64,000 bases of DNA, from assembly GCF_000444995.1 (NCBI RefSeq), contig NC_022041.1, forward strand, positions 1,400,001-1,464,000, read 5' to 3'. This document shows, in pieces, positions 8,697-16,142 of this stretch. How positions within the stretch are numbered: the first letter of the stretch is position 1; each line of letters begins with the position of its first letter. A program made the translations under genes and the position numbers. Source of the DNA: Paracoccus aminophilus JCM 7686. Lineage in GTDB: Bacteria; Pseudomonadota; Alphaproteobacteria; Rhodobacterales; Rhodobacteraceae. Below the pieces are notes generated by a model that was not told the DNA's origin, did no database searches, and saw only the letters and a program-made list of their open reading frames with translations.

Positions 8697-9635
8697 TCAG
8701 TGTGGGAGGATGGTTTCTGCAGCGGCCTTATAGCCTTCCGCGCCATCGACGGTCTTCACGCCCGCAAGCCAAGTCTGGAGAAGTTCAGGCCGCTTGGCGA
8801 TCAGATCCTTGGCCACATCCGAGGGGTCCGCACCGTCTTCGGTGATCGCGTTCATCCCGGTGTTTTCATAGGCGAGATCGAATTTCAGATTGTCGAGCAG
8901 CTTTGCCACATTGGGGCACTCTTGTGCGTAACCGGTGCGGGTAATGGTCCTGACGGTGGCGCCGCCAAAGTTCGGGCCATATTCCTCATCACCTCCGCTG
9001 AGATAGCTCAGCTTGTATTTGATGTTCATCGGATGGGGCTCCCAGCCAAGGAAGACGATCCAGTCACCGCGTCGCGTCAAACGATCCACCTGTGCGAGCG
9101 TCGCGGCTTCGCTCGATTCGACCAGCTCCCAATCGCCTAAGCCGTGGCGTCCGGCCTCGATCATCTCGAGCAAGGGTTTGTTGGCCCCGGCCTCGATACC
9201 GTAGATCTTCGACCCGAACTTGTCGGCGTGCTTGGCCAGATCGTCAAACGAGGTGACGCCCGCCTCGGCGACATAACTCGGAACCGCGAGGGTGAATTTG
9301 GCGCCGGTCAGATTCGTCGACAGCACCGCGACATCGCCATTGTCGAAATAGGATTTGAACTCAGTGCTTTGGGCAGGCAACCAGTTGCCGAGGAACACAT
9401 CGACCTGATCGCTTTTCAGCGCCTCATAGGTCAGGTTGAGGCTGAGATAGATCTGCTCGGGTATATAGCCCAAAGCCTTCAGCAGCAGCGAGGCGGTGGC
9501 ATTGGTCAGCGCGAGATCCGTCCAGCCAAGATCGGCGAGACGAACAGTCTGGCAGGCTTCCGCCTCGGCAGCCGCGCCAGCGTGGGGCGCGAGCAGCAGC
9601 AGGGCGAGGCTGGCGGAGAGGAGGTGCGATTTCAT
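8697..9635 (-). CDS. choX: Choline/betaine ABC transporter substrate-binding protein (ChoX/OpuAC type)
   Basis: A 312-residue secreted periplasmic protein. Residues 1-22 are a signal peptide (MKSHLLSASLALLLLAPHAG). The mature part matches the OpuAC/ProX/ChoX fold, with VRLADLGWTDLALTNA at its start and WEPHPMNIKYKLSYLSGG in the second lobe; the aromatic residues of such motifs cage quaternary amines. ChoX genes are normally followed by permease and ATPase genes, but here none follows: downstream lies the mesX leader. It therefore works with a transporter encoded elsewhere, or is an orphan. It is divergent from betI across a long palindrome, implying BetI-type choline control. Confidence 0.85.
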   Translation of the reverse strand: MKSHLLSASLALLLLAPHAGAAAEAEACQTVRLADLGWTDLALTNATASLLLKALGYIPEQIYLSLNLTYEALKSDQVDVFLGNWLPAQSTEFKSYFDNGDVAVLSTNLTGAKFTLAVPSYVAEAGVTSFDDLAKHADKFGSKIYGIEAGANKPLLEMIEAGRHGLGDWELVESSEAATLAQVDRLTRRGDWIVFLGWEPHPMNIKYKLSYLSGGDEEYGPNFGGATVRTITRTGYAQECPNVAKLLDNLKFDLAYENTGMNAITEDGADPSDVAKDLIAKRPELLQTWLAGVKTVDGAEGYKAAAETILPH

Positions 9636-9646
9636 CTGCGTCTCAG

Positions 9647-9704
9647 TTTTTTATTGAACACGCCAACAAGAATAATTACTTTGTTGACGTGTTCAATAAA
9701 AAAA
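9647..9704. promoter_or_regulatory. Long palindrome, probable BetI operator
   Basis: Arms 9647-9669 and 9681-9704 are inverted copies with one clear internal mismatch, an 11-base AT-rich spacer and half-site core TTATTGAACACG. It occupies the centre of the 97-base gap between the divergent choX-like gene and betI. BetI-type repressors bind TTGAAC/GTTCAA dyads, so this is the likely shared operator. The AT-rich spacer may contain promoter -10 elements for both directions. Confidence 0.65.
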
Positions 9705-9732
9705 TCCCAGACGGTCGAAACAGAGAGATGTG

Positions 9733-10341
9733 ATGCCAAAACTTGGAATGCAGACGATACGACAGCAGCAGATCATCGCGGCAGCGATCGAGACGATCCA
9801 TGAGCGCGGGATCGAGCAAAGCTCGATCCGGCAGATCGGCAGCCGAGCCGGCATCTCGCCGAGCCTGATCACGCATTATTTCGGCAGCAGGGACGAGCTC
9901 TACACGCTGGTTCTGCGCCATCTGAACCGCGAGCTGTCCCGCGCGACTGTGCGCAATCTGCGCAAGGCCTCGACCCCGATGGAGCGGCTCATGGCCATCG
10001 CCTCGGCGCAGTTCGACCCCGAGCAATTCCAGCCTGCCGTCGCCAGCACATGGTTTGCGCTCTGGGCCGCGCTGCGCGGCAATGCCGAGATGCTGCGCTT
10101 CCAGACGATCTATCACCGTCGGCTGGCCAGCAATATCGCGCATTGCCTCCGTCCGCTCATTCCGGCGGAGGATATTGATTTCGCGGTGAACTGCCTGTCG
10201 GCCATGATCGATGGTCTCTGGGTCGGGGCCGCGCAACCGACCGGCCATATCACCACAGAGACCGCGCTGCCGATCTTTCAGAAATACGTCTTGCAGCTGG
10301 TCGGCCAGCTCTCGCGGCGGGAGGCGAGGACATGGAACTGA
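9733..10341 (+). CDS. betI: TetR-family repressor BetI
   Basis: A 202-residue TetR repressor. The helix-turn-helix spans about residues 8-52 (QQQIIAAAIETIHERG, then ISPSLITHYFGSRDEL), and the ligand domain includes STWFALWAALRG, typical of the choline-sensing BetI. The opening MPKLGMQTIRQQQI is nearly the BetI family start, which picks the ATG at 9733 over the GTG three bases earlier. It overlaps the following amidase gene by 10 bases, so the two are translated together. Known role: repression of choline-to-betaine genes, relieved by choline. No betA/betB genes lie in the window. Confidence 0.9.
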   Translation: MPKLGMQTIRQQQIIAAAIETIHERGIEQSSIRQIGSRAGISPSLITHYFGSRDELYTLVLRHLNRELSRATVRNLRKASTPMERLMAIASAQFDPEQFQPAVASTWFALWAALRGNAEMLRFQTIYHRRLASNIAHCLRPLIPAEDIDFAVNCLSAMIDGLWVGAAQPTGHITTETALPIFQKYVLQLVGQLSRREARTWN

Positions 10342-11690
10342 CGGAATATGCCGCAGCGGATGGCGTCGGTCTGGCGAGGCTGATTGCGGCTCGGGAGGTC
10401 TCGGCCCGTGAGGTCATCGAGGCCGCCATTGCCATGATCGAGGCACGCAACCCGGAACTCAATGCGGTGATCGCGACCAATTTCGAGGCGGCTCTGGCAG
10501 GTTGCGACAGCCTCCCCGGCGGCGTTCTGAGCGGCGTGCCGTTCCTGCTGAAGGACGCGAACCTTTATTCGTGCGACATGCCCACCACCTTCGGATCGGC
10601 TTTCTTCAAGGGGGATGCGCCGCGCCCTGACAGCCTCATGGTTGAGCGCTGGCGGACTGCAGGGTTGGCGATTCTGGGCAAGACGAATACGCCGGAATTC
10701 GCGGCGGAATTCGTGACCGAGCCACGCGCCTATGGCGTCACCCACAACCCCCATCGCCCCGGCATGACGGTCGGTGGCAGCAGCGGCGGGGCCGCCGCGG
10801 CGGTGGCCTCGGGTATGGTGCCGATCGCCCATGCGACCGATCTCGGCGGGTCGATCCGCATTCCGGCGGCCTGCACCGGCGTCTTCGGCTTCAAGCCGAC
10901 GGCAGGGCTGAACCCGGTCGGGCCCTATTTCGACGCGATCGCGGGCGGGTTGAATTCCGATCACGTCATCACCCGCACGGTCCGAGACAGCGCGGCCTCG
11001 CTCGATATCACAGCGAATGGCGGCGGCTCGTTTCTCAACGCCCTGCGCAACCCGGTGCGATTTCGCATCGGCGTCGCGGACAAAGACCCAAGTGGTCGGG
11101 CGCCGGGTGCGACGGAGCGCGCAGCGGTCCATCGCGCGGCCGCGCTGCTGGCAGAGCTTGGCCACGAGATCGTCCCCTATGAATACCCGGGCGCACTCTC
11201 GACGGATTGGTTCGACTATCTGTGGATTTTCGACATTGTCTCGCTGGTCGAGCAGCGTGCGCGCGCGCTTGGCCGTGATCCCGAGCGCGACGAATTGGAG
11301 CCGCTGACCTGGCATCTGATGGGAAAGGCGGCGCAGGGCGGGCGCGCGGCATATCAATCCGCACAGACCGCGCGCGCCGCCTATAACAGGGCCTATCTGG
11401 GCTCGCTGGACCAGCTCGACCTGATCCTGACGCCAAGCCTCGCCAGCGCGCCTCCGGCCGAAGGAACCCTGTCCTATGTCAGTTTCGCCAATGTCGATGA
11501 CTGGAACGACGCGGGCTACGGCTTTGCGCCCTATTCGATCCCCTCGAATATCTCGGGGCAGCCTTCTGCATCATGTCCGTGGTTTCGCGATGAGGACGGG
11601 CTGTCGGTTGGCGTGCAGTTGAGCGGAAAGCCGGGAGCCGATCTCGCCGTGCTGCAAACCTGCGCGCAGGTCGAGGAAGCCATGTCCTAG
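10332..11690 (+). CDS. Amidase-signature (GatA/FAAH-like) hydrolase
   Basis: A 452-residue amidase-signature enzyme. The Lys-cisSer-Ser triad is complete: K74 in FLLKDAN, S150 in GGSSGG and S174 in DLGGSIRIP. It has no signal peptide, so it acts in the cytosol on a small amide or ester. Its start lies inside the end of betI, giving a two-gene operon under BetI control; a role in releasing choline or a related amine from a conjugate is an attractive inference but is not shown by the sequence. A tRNA amidotransferase role is unlikely because gatB and gatC are absent nearby. The 240 bases after it hold nothing recognisable. Confidence 0.85.
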   Translation: MELTEYAAADGVGLARLIAAREVSAREVIEAAIAMIEARNPELNAVIATNFEAALAGCDSLPGGVLSGVPFLLKDANLYSCDMPTTFGSAFFKGDAPRPDSLMVERWRTAGLAILGKTNTPEFAAEFVTEPRAYGVTHNPHRPGMTVGGSSGGAAAAVASGMVPIAHATDLGGSIRIPAACTGVFGFKPTAGLNPVGPYFDAIAGGLNSDHVITRTVRDSAASLDITANGGGSFLNALRNPVRFRIGVADKDPSGRAPGATERAAVHRAAALLAELGHEIVPYEYPGALSTDWFDYLWIFDIVSLVEQRARALGRDPERDELEPLTWHLMGKAAQGGRAAYQSAQTARAAYNRAYLGSLDQLDLILTPSLASAPPAEGTLSYVSFANVDDWNDAGYGFAPYSIPSNISGQPSASCPWFRDEDGLSVGVQLSGKPGADLAVLQTCAQVEEAMS

Positions 11691-11930
11691 GTTTGGGGTT
11701 GCCGGGCAGGGCCACGGGCGTCGTCTGCGATCCTAAGCGCCGTGTTCTCCGCTAGAATAAGGACTGCATCATCTCGACGCCTTGCTTTTCAACCCCCACG
11801 CGCAACGCAATGGCTGCATGTCCTTGAAGGCAAGGTCCATCAGAGTGTTTCCATTTCAAGGGGCTAGCGCCCGAACGGGCCGATGCCGCGTTGCTTCAGA
11901 CCGGCTTTCCTGTGCCACGCAACCTCGGCC

Positions 11931-12668
11931 TCAGTTCGAGGGTGGCGTTTGGGCACAGGCCGCGATGCTCCAGTCTTTGGCGATGACGCAGACCGCGCCA
12001 TGTTTTCCGATCTCCATCGCCGAGACGCCGATCGGCTCGGCCCCGGCGGTTGTGCTGGCCATGGCCGTCCGGCAGGCCGCCGCATAGCCGGGGTTTGCGG
12101 AATAGGCCTTGCAGTCGTCGAACATGCCGAAGTCATATTTCAGCCGGTCCGCGGCGTATGCGTCGCTGGTCGCAGCCCCTTGCGGCGCGGCGAGAATGAA
12201 GGGCGTGATCTTCTCGACCGCGCCGCTCTCGCCTTTGAAAAGCCCAGAGACTTCCGGATGAGTTTTCTCCAGCGAGCCGACAAGCTTTTCGGAATTGCCC
12301 AAGGTCATGCCTTCGGCGGTGAAGTCGGGGCAATCCTCGTTCCAATGATCTGCAATCGTGCAGCCCTTCACCTCTTCGCGCCGGGCGGGCAAAAACCGGT
12401 CGCCGTCGGCGTCAAGCCATTCGATATGACAGGCGGTGCCCTGATCGCCACTGTGATCGGGCAGATCTTCGAACGGGCAGATTGCAAAGGCCATTTCTTG
12501 TGTCGTGGCCGCGAGCGGGAAAACATAGATCTCGGTGCTTGGATTGGCGGGGCCGGGATAATAGAGCCCCCGCATCCTGGACTCATCGGCGCCGATATAG
12601 CCCCCGGCCAAAGCGGCCCCAGCGAGGCATGTCGGGACGGCGAATGCCGCGAGAAAACGAACCATCAT
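11931..12668 (-). CDS. Secreted Cys-rich protein, candidate immunity protein for the adjacent amidase toxin
   Basis: A 245-residue protein with a signal peptide (MMVRFLAAFAVPTCLAGAAL, cleavage near ALA-GG), so it is exported to the periplasm. The mature part has eight cysteines, suggesting disulfides, and no family I can name. Its ATG lies one base after the stop of the LysM-amidase gene, so the two are co-translated. Periplasmic immunity proteins sit directly downstream of T6SS peptidoglycan hydrolases in many genomes, and this position and export fit that role; no sequence match to a named immunity family is claimed. A longer frame reading through the upstream gene is a chance extension. 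Confidence 0.68.
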   Translation of the reverse strand: MMVRFLAAFAVPTCLAGAALAGGYIGADESRMRGLYYPGPANPSTEIYVFPLAATTQEMAFAICPFEDLPDHSGDQGTACHIEWLDADGDRFLPARREEVKGCTIADHWNEDCPDFTAEGMTLGNSEKLVGSLEKTHPEVSGLFKGESGAVEKITPFILAAPQGAATSDAYAADRLKYDFGMFDDCKAYSANPGYAAACRTAMASTTAGAEPIGVSAMEIGKHGAVCVIAKDWSIAACAQTPPSN

Positions 12669-12669
12669 C

Positions 12670-14052
12670 TCAGCAGATCCTGTGGTGCATGTTGAGCAAA
12701 AGGCTGAGCGCGATCGATTGAGCAGCCTTGTCGAACATATTGTGCCCCGCTGGCAAAGCGGGCATCTCGCGCCGCAAATTGGCCTTTTTCCAAGCCTCTT
12801 TCTCAGTAGCGCCCGCAGGTTCGGGCGGGATGCCCCAGCGCGTACGGCTCGCGCCAATCTCTGCATTATATCCGGCGGTGTTCCACAAGCGGTCCCCGGA
12901 TTCGACATTGATGAAATCGGCCTCCAGATAGATCGGCACGATCTGCTTTTTCTTGGGATCATTCGTGCCCAGATTGAAGGGGCTGATGTTGGCGAGCTGG
13001 CGCGCGCTCTCACCTTGCGCGGAGACGGCGGTCGGAGAGTTTTCGGCGGTTTGCAGGGTTGTCGCCAGATTCTTGCTGATGATGGCGCCAACAATCCGCG
13101 CATTTTGCACGGTCTTTGGCGGGGAATCCTTGTGGCCGCTATAAAGCAGCGTCGGCCCCCGCGACCCGGCTGATGAGGCCGCCGATTTGGGATAGCTGCC
13201 GCCCAAAAGCTTGCTGTCGATAGAGGTGAGGGTGACACTGCGTTTTTCGTCGACCACGCCTTTGACGCGGGTGATGTCGAGATGGACATGGGTGGTGCCG
13301 GGTGCCGCGTCGAAATGGCAGCAAAAGAAGAAATCGGCCCCCTTGTCACGAGCAACGCCAGCGCGGTCGGCCCCGGTCATATTGACATATTCATCCTCTT
13401 TCGTGAGGTGAACCTCGATGCTCTTGATGCTGGGTTGGGCCGCGAGGATGGTCCCCTTCATCGCATTCATATGATCGCGCACGAGCGGGATCAGCCGGTG
13501 GGTCATGGTCTTTTCAAGCGTATTGCTGACCGCGCCGAGGGCATTGTTCCACGAGAGGCCGCCAAGATCGAACATATTGTCATATTGCGCTTGGGTCATC
13601 TTGCCCGCCGCAACCGCGTCCTTATAGGGCTTGAGCTGCGCCGCCGTGGCGAAGGACGCCTTGGCCGCGCGTCCGCCATGGCCCGGATCCAGCACGAAGA
13701 TAACCTTGGTCGAACAGGACGCGGTTGCCGAGACCTCGGTCGCGGGTTGCGCGCCGGAGGCGGCTTGGGCCTTTTGCCCTGCGGCCGAGGCGGTGGCCGG
13801 GGCCTGCGCGAGGGCGGCTGACGCGCCATTGACCTCGCTCTGGCAGGACGACGCGCCGAGCTCGCTGGGAACCACAACCGTATCGCCGGATTTGAGACCG
13901 CCCGGCAGGTCATCGGTGGCAAGGTTATAGGTCTTGCCGCCCCGCTCAACCCGCAGCGCCTGCCAGTTCGAGCCGCCGCCGGGAATGCCGCAGGACTGGG
14001 CGATTTTCCAAAGGCTGTCGCTGGGTCCAACGGAAATCTTGGTATCAGCCAT
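12670..14052 (-). CDS. LysM - N-acetylmuramoyl-L-alanine amidase (amidase_3), probable T6SS effector
   Basis: A 460-residue protein without a signal peptide. Residues about 5-63 form a LysM-like module (VGPSDSLWKIAQSCGIPG to SGDTVVVPSELG). Residues 64-113 are an Ala/Gln/Pro linker. Residues 116-455 are an amidase_3 domain with zinc ligands H125 (LDPGHGG), E180 (NTLEKTM) and H246 (CCHFDAA) and catalytic E377 (PIYLEADFIN). This enzyme class cuts the bond between N-acetylmuramic acid and L-alanine of peptidoglycan. Housekeeping AmiA/B/C carry signal peptides; this one does not, and it lies directly downstream of a DUF4123 chaperone and a helper, so delivery by T6SS into a rival's periplasm is inferred. 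It overlaps the helper gene by eight bases. Confidence 0.82.
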   Translation of the reverse strand: MADTKISVGPSDSLWKIAQSCGIPGGGSNWQALRVERGGKTYNLATDDLPGGLKSGDTVVVPSELGASSCQSEVNGASAALAQAPATASAAGQKAQAASGAQPATEVSATASCSTKVIFVLDPGHGGRAAKASFATAAQLKPYKDAVAAGKMTQAQYDNMFDLGGLSWNNALGAVSNTLEKTMTHRLIPLVRDHMNAMKGTILAAQPSIKSIEVHLTKEDEYVNMTGADRAGVARDKGADFFFCCHFDAAPGTTHVHLDITRVKGVVDEKRSVTLTSIDSKLLGGSYPKSAASSAGSRGPTLLYSGHKDSPPKTVQNARIVGAIISKNLATTLQTAENSPTAVSAQGESARQLANISPFNLGTNDPKKKQIVPIYLEADFINVESGDRLWNTAGYNAEIGASRTRWGIPPEPAGATEKEAWKKANLRREMPALPAGHNMFDKAAQSIALSLLLNMHHRIC

Positions 14053-14737
14053 CGAGTTGGCTCCCTATTTCGGGCAGATCACCGCGCGCCAAAGCGTCGG
14101 GGATCCAGGAAAACAAAGGATTGCGATCAAAGCCATAGCCCAGATAATGGGTGCAAATCAGCCAGTCGCGGAGGAAGGCACCGCTTTGCCCGGTCAGTCT
14201 CGGGTCGCGTTCGGCGGCGGAGAGCGCGGCATGGACGCGCGATGCGCCAAGCGCCTGAAACCGCCGGTGGTTGGCCGCGCGACAGATCTCGAACGCGGCG
14301 GGCAGAGGGGCAGGGTCGCCCGAAGCTCTCGTGGCCTGACAAGCCGCGCCAAAGCCCGGCGCCACGCCGTCTTTGCTTGCGCAAAGCCCCTCGGCGACCA
14401 TCAGATCGGTGCTGCGAAACATGCGGTTCAGCCCGACATTCGGATGGACGCCCGCGTGGTTCCAGAGCATGTCGGCCCGGATGTCTTCGTAAAGGGGATC
14501 GCGGTCGAAAAAGAGGCCAAGATGCAGCGCGAGAAAGCTGTAGGTCACGATCTCGCCGCGCAGTTCGAAGCCCGCCGCTTCCGATCCCTCCATGGCTCGG
14601 CGAAAGAAGGCGCGCGTCTTCTCGGGGCCGCAGAGCGGGGGGATCTTGTCCAAAGAGGCGTCGAATATCTCTGCGACCTCGGCAACGAAGCTCTCGCGGT
14701 AGTTGGAATGGACCTGAGACAGATCAAATCGTGACAT
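14045..14737 (-). CDS. Unrecognised helper protein in the T6SS effector module
   Basis: A 230-residue cytosolic protein with no signal peptide or membrane segment. I do not recognise a named family. It contains two related segments, LALHLGLFFDRDPLYEDI near residue 70 and THYLGYGFDRNPLFSWI near residue 205, each an aromatic/hydrophobic helix ending in FDR(D/N)PL. Proteins with this ending pattern often follow DUF4123 genes in T6SS effector loci. It sits 12 bases after the DUF4123 gene and overlaps the amidase gene by eight bases, so a role in loading or holding the effector is the best inference. Confidence 0.68.
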   Translation of the reverse strand: MSRFDLSQVHSNYRESFVAEVAEIFDASLDKIPPLCGPEKTRAFFRRAMEGSEAAGFELRGEIVTYSFLALHLGLFFDRDPLYEDIRADMLWNHAGVHPNVGLNRMFRSTDLMVAEGLCASKDGVAPGFGAACQATRASGDPAPLPAAFEICRAANHRRFQALGASRVHAALSAAERDPRLTGQSGAFLRDWLICTHYLGYGFDRNPLFSWIPDALARGDLPEIGSQLDG

Positions 14738-14749
14738 CGTTACAATACC

Positions 14750-15439
14750 TTACCGAGGACGCCTGATGTTGGGACCGGTGACAATCAGCCGTGCGGGATG
14801 GGGCAGGGGTTGGCGAATAGAGCGGTCGATCGCAAGAAGCAGGGGCTGCGCGATTGCGACACAGGCGGGATCGTAGAACCGGAAATAGAACCATTTTCCG
14901 GATTCGTCCTGGATCCGCGTGAATTTGCGGACATACCGCCAAAGCGCCTCCAGCGAGGCGCGCGAGCGGATATAGATGCCCGGCGCCTTATCCCAAAGCT
15001 GCCAATGCGCGGTCCCGCTGGTGAAGAGATGGCGGCAAAAATTGGCGTCCTCCTTCAGCTGCACAATCCAGGGCGCGACGTCTTTCAGCTCTTTGTAAGC
15101 GGTCCCGCGAAACAGACAGCGATGGGGGAGCCCGGACGCCTCGAGCATCGCGGGAAGCTCCGGCACCTTGGCACCGTCCAGAATCGCATAGGTTTGCACG
15201 GGCTGGCTCTGCTGCGCCTCGTCGAGGTCCGGCTCTCGCGCGGGATGGTCATCGAACAAAATCTCGCGCAGCACGTCCGGCACGGTCTTTTTCACGGCTA
15301 GGGCACGCTGATCGTCGAGCGGCTCGACCCCTTCGATGATCTCGATGGTCAAGGAGGCGCCCCCCGCAGCTTCCGGCGGCCGCGCATCGCGGACGGTCCA
15401 GATATCGTCTTGCTGTTCGGAGCCCCAAGGCAAGTGCAA
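14750..15439 (-). CDS. DUF4123 protein, T6SS effector chaperone (Tap/TEC type)
   Basis: A protein of about 229 residues whose centre matches DUF4123: YAILDGAKVPELPAML, then RCLFRGTAYKELKDVAPW, then RYVRKFTRIQDE followed by KWFYFRFYDP. DUF4123 proteins are cytosolic adaptors that load a cognate effector on VgrG. The frame is open to 15529, but the only upstream Met lies in unrelated sequence; a TTG at 15439 with GGAG seven bases upstream is the best start. It is the first gene of the module helper - LysM amidase - secreted Cys-rich protein. No vgrG, hcp, PAAR or tss gene is in the window, so this is an orphan cluster. Confidence 0.82.
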   Translation of the reverse strand: MHLPWGSEQQDDIWTVRDARPPEAAGGASLTIEIIEGVEPLDDQRALAVKKTVPDVLREILFDDHPAREPDLDEAQQSQPVQTYAILDGAKVPELPAMLEASGLPHRCLFRGTAYKELKDVAPWIVQLKEDANFCRHLFTSGTAHWQLWDKAPGIYIRSRASLEALWRYVRKFTRIQDESGKWFYFRFYDPACVAIAQPLLLAIDRSIRQPLPHPARLIVTGPNIRRPR

Positions 15440-15601
15440 TTCTGAACTCCGACGCCAGCAACAAGGAAGCCATATAAACCTGTAATGTCTATGATTAACC
15501 TGTTTGATCGGGCAGGCAACCCGGCACATGAGCCGCGCCCGGATCTTTGGACGGTTTCTGGGCTTTTAGTTCTTTCGCTTGCCCCGGCTCACCGGTCGAA
15601 A

Positions 15602-16018
15602 TCAACCGCAGCGAGCGATGTTGTGGGCGCGATCACTCTGACATTGATCCAACACCCGACGCTCGTCAGACATGAAGATCTGGTCTCGGATGCCGCCGTA
15701 TTTCGCCTCCATCAGGGCGCTGCGCCGTCCGGCGAGGGTCAGCTTCTCGGTCAAGACAGGCGAGATTGCAAGCGCGCCGACCAATCCGCCCGTCTTCGCG
15801 GCATCCGCTTCGGCAATGATCTGGTTGTGCTTTTCGATCGCGGCGCTGATCCGGCGACCCGCGCTGGATCCGGAGGTCGCACCGGAACGGAACCAGCGCA
15901 GGTCCATCCCGCGTTGCGCCGGATTGGCATCCACATGATCTGCACATCTGATGGATGCAGCGCTGGAAGCAGATACCGCGGACCTCGTCAGCCCACCCAA
16001 GCAACGAGATGTGTGCAT
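15602..16018 (-). other. Doubtful small reading frame in a gene-poor gap
   Basis: Between the DUF4123 gene and the 904-residue gene (15440-16142) one minus-strand frame encodes a peptide whose second half looks protein-like: EKHNQIIAEADAAKTGG, a hydrophobic GALAISPVL segment and ALMEAKYGGIRDQIF. The first half is less convincing, and a start could be at 15907. It may be a small real gene or the 3' end of a decayed member of the toxin module. No family is recognised. A short A/T-richer stretch near 15470-15500 could hold the module promoter. Confidence 0.3.
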
Positions 16019-16142
16019 GACCGCCTGGTCCCGTGGTCTGCCCTGAGGACGAGCATTTACGAGGTCCGGGAGGGGCGGCCGCTTCGGGAATCCGGCCGCT
16101 TTGCCCTTGGCGGAGTTGACCGCCTGCGGCCCGGCGACTGTC

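Noticed and set aside
12669..13355. N-terminal extension joining the secreted Cys-rich protein to a frame inside the amidase gene
   Set aside because: The part before the signal peptide overlaps the amidase coding frame out of phase and looks random; the signal peptide start at 12668 is used instead.
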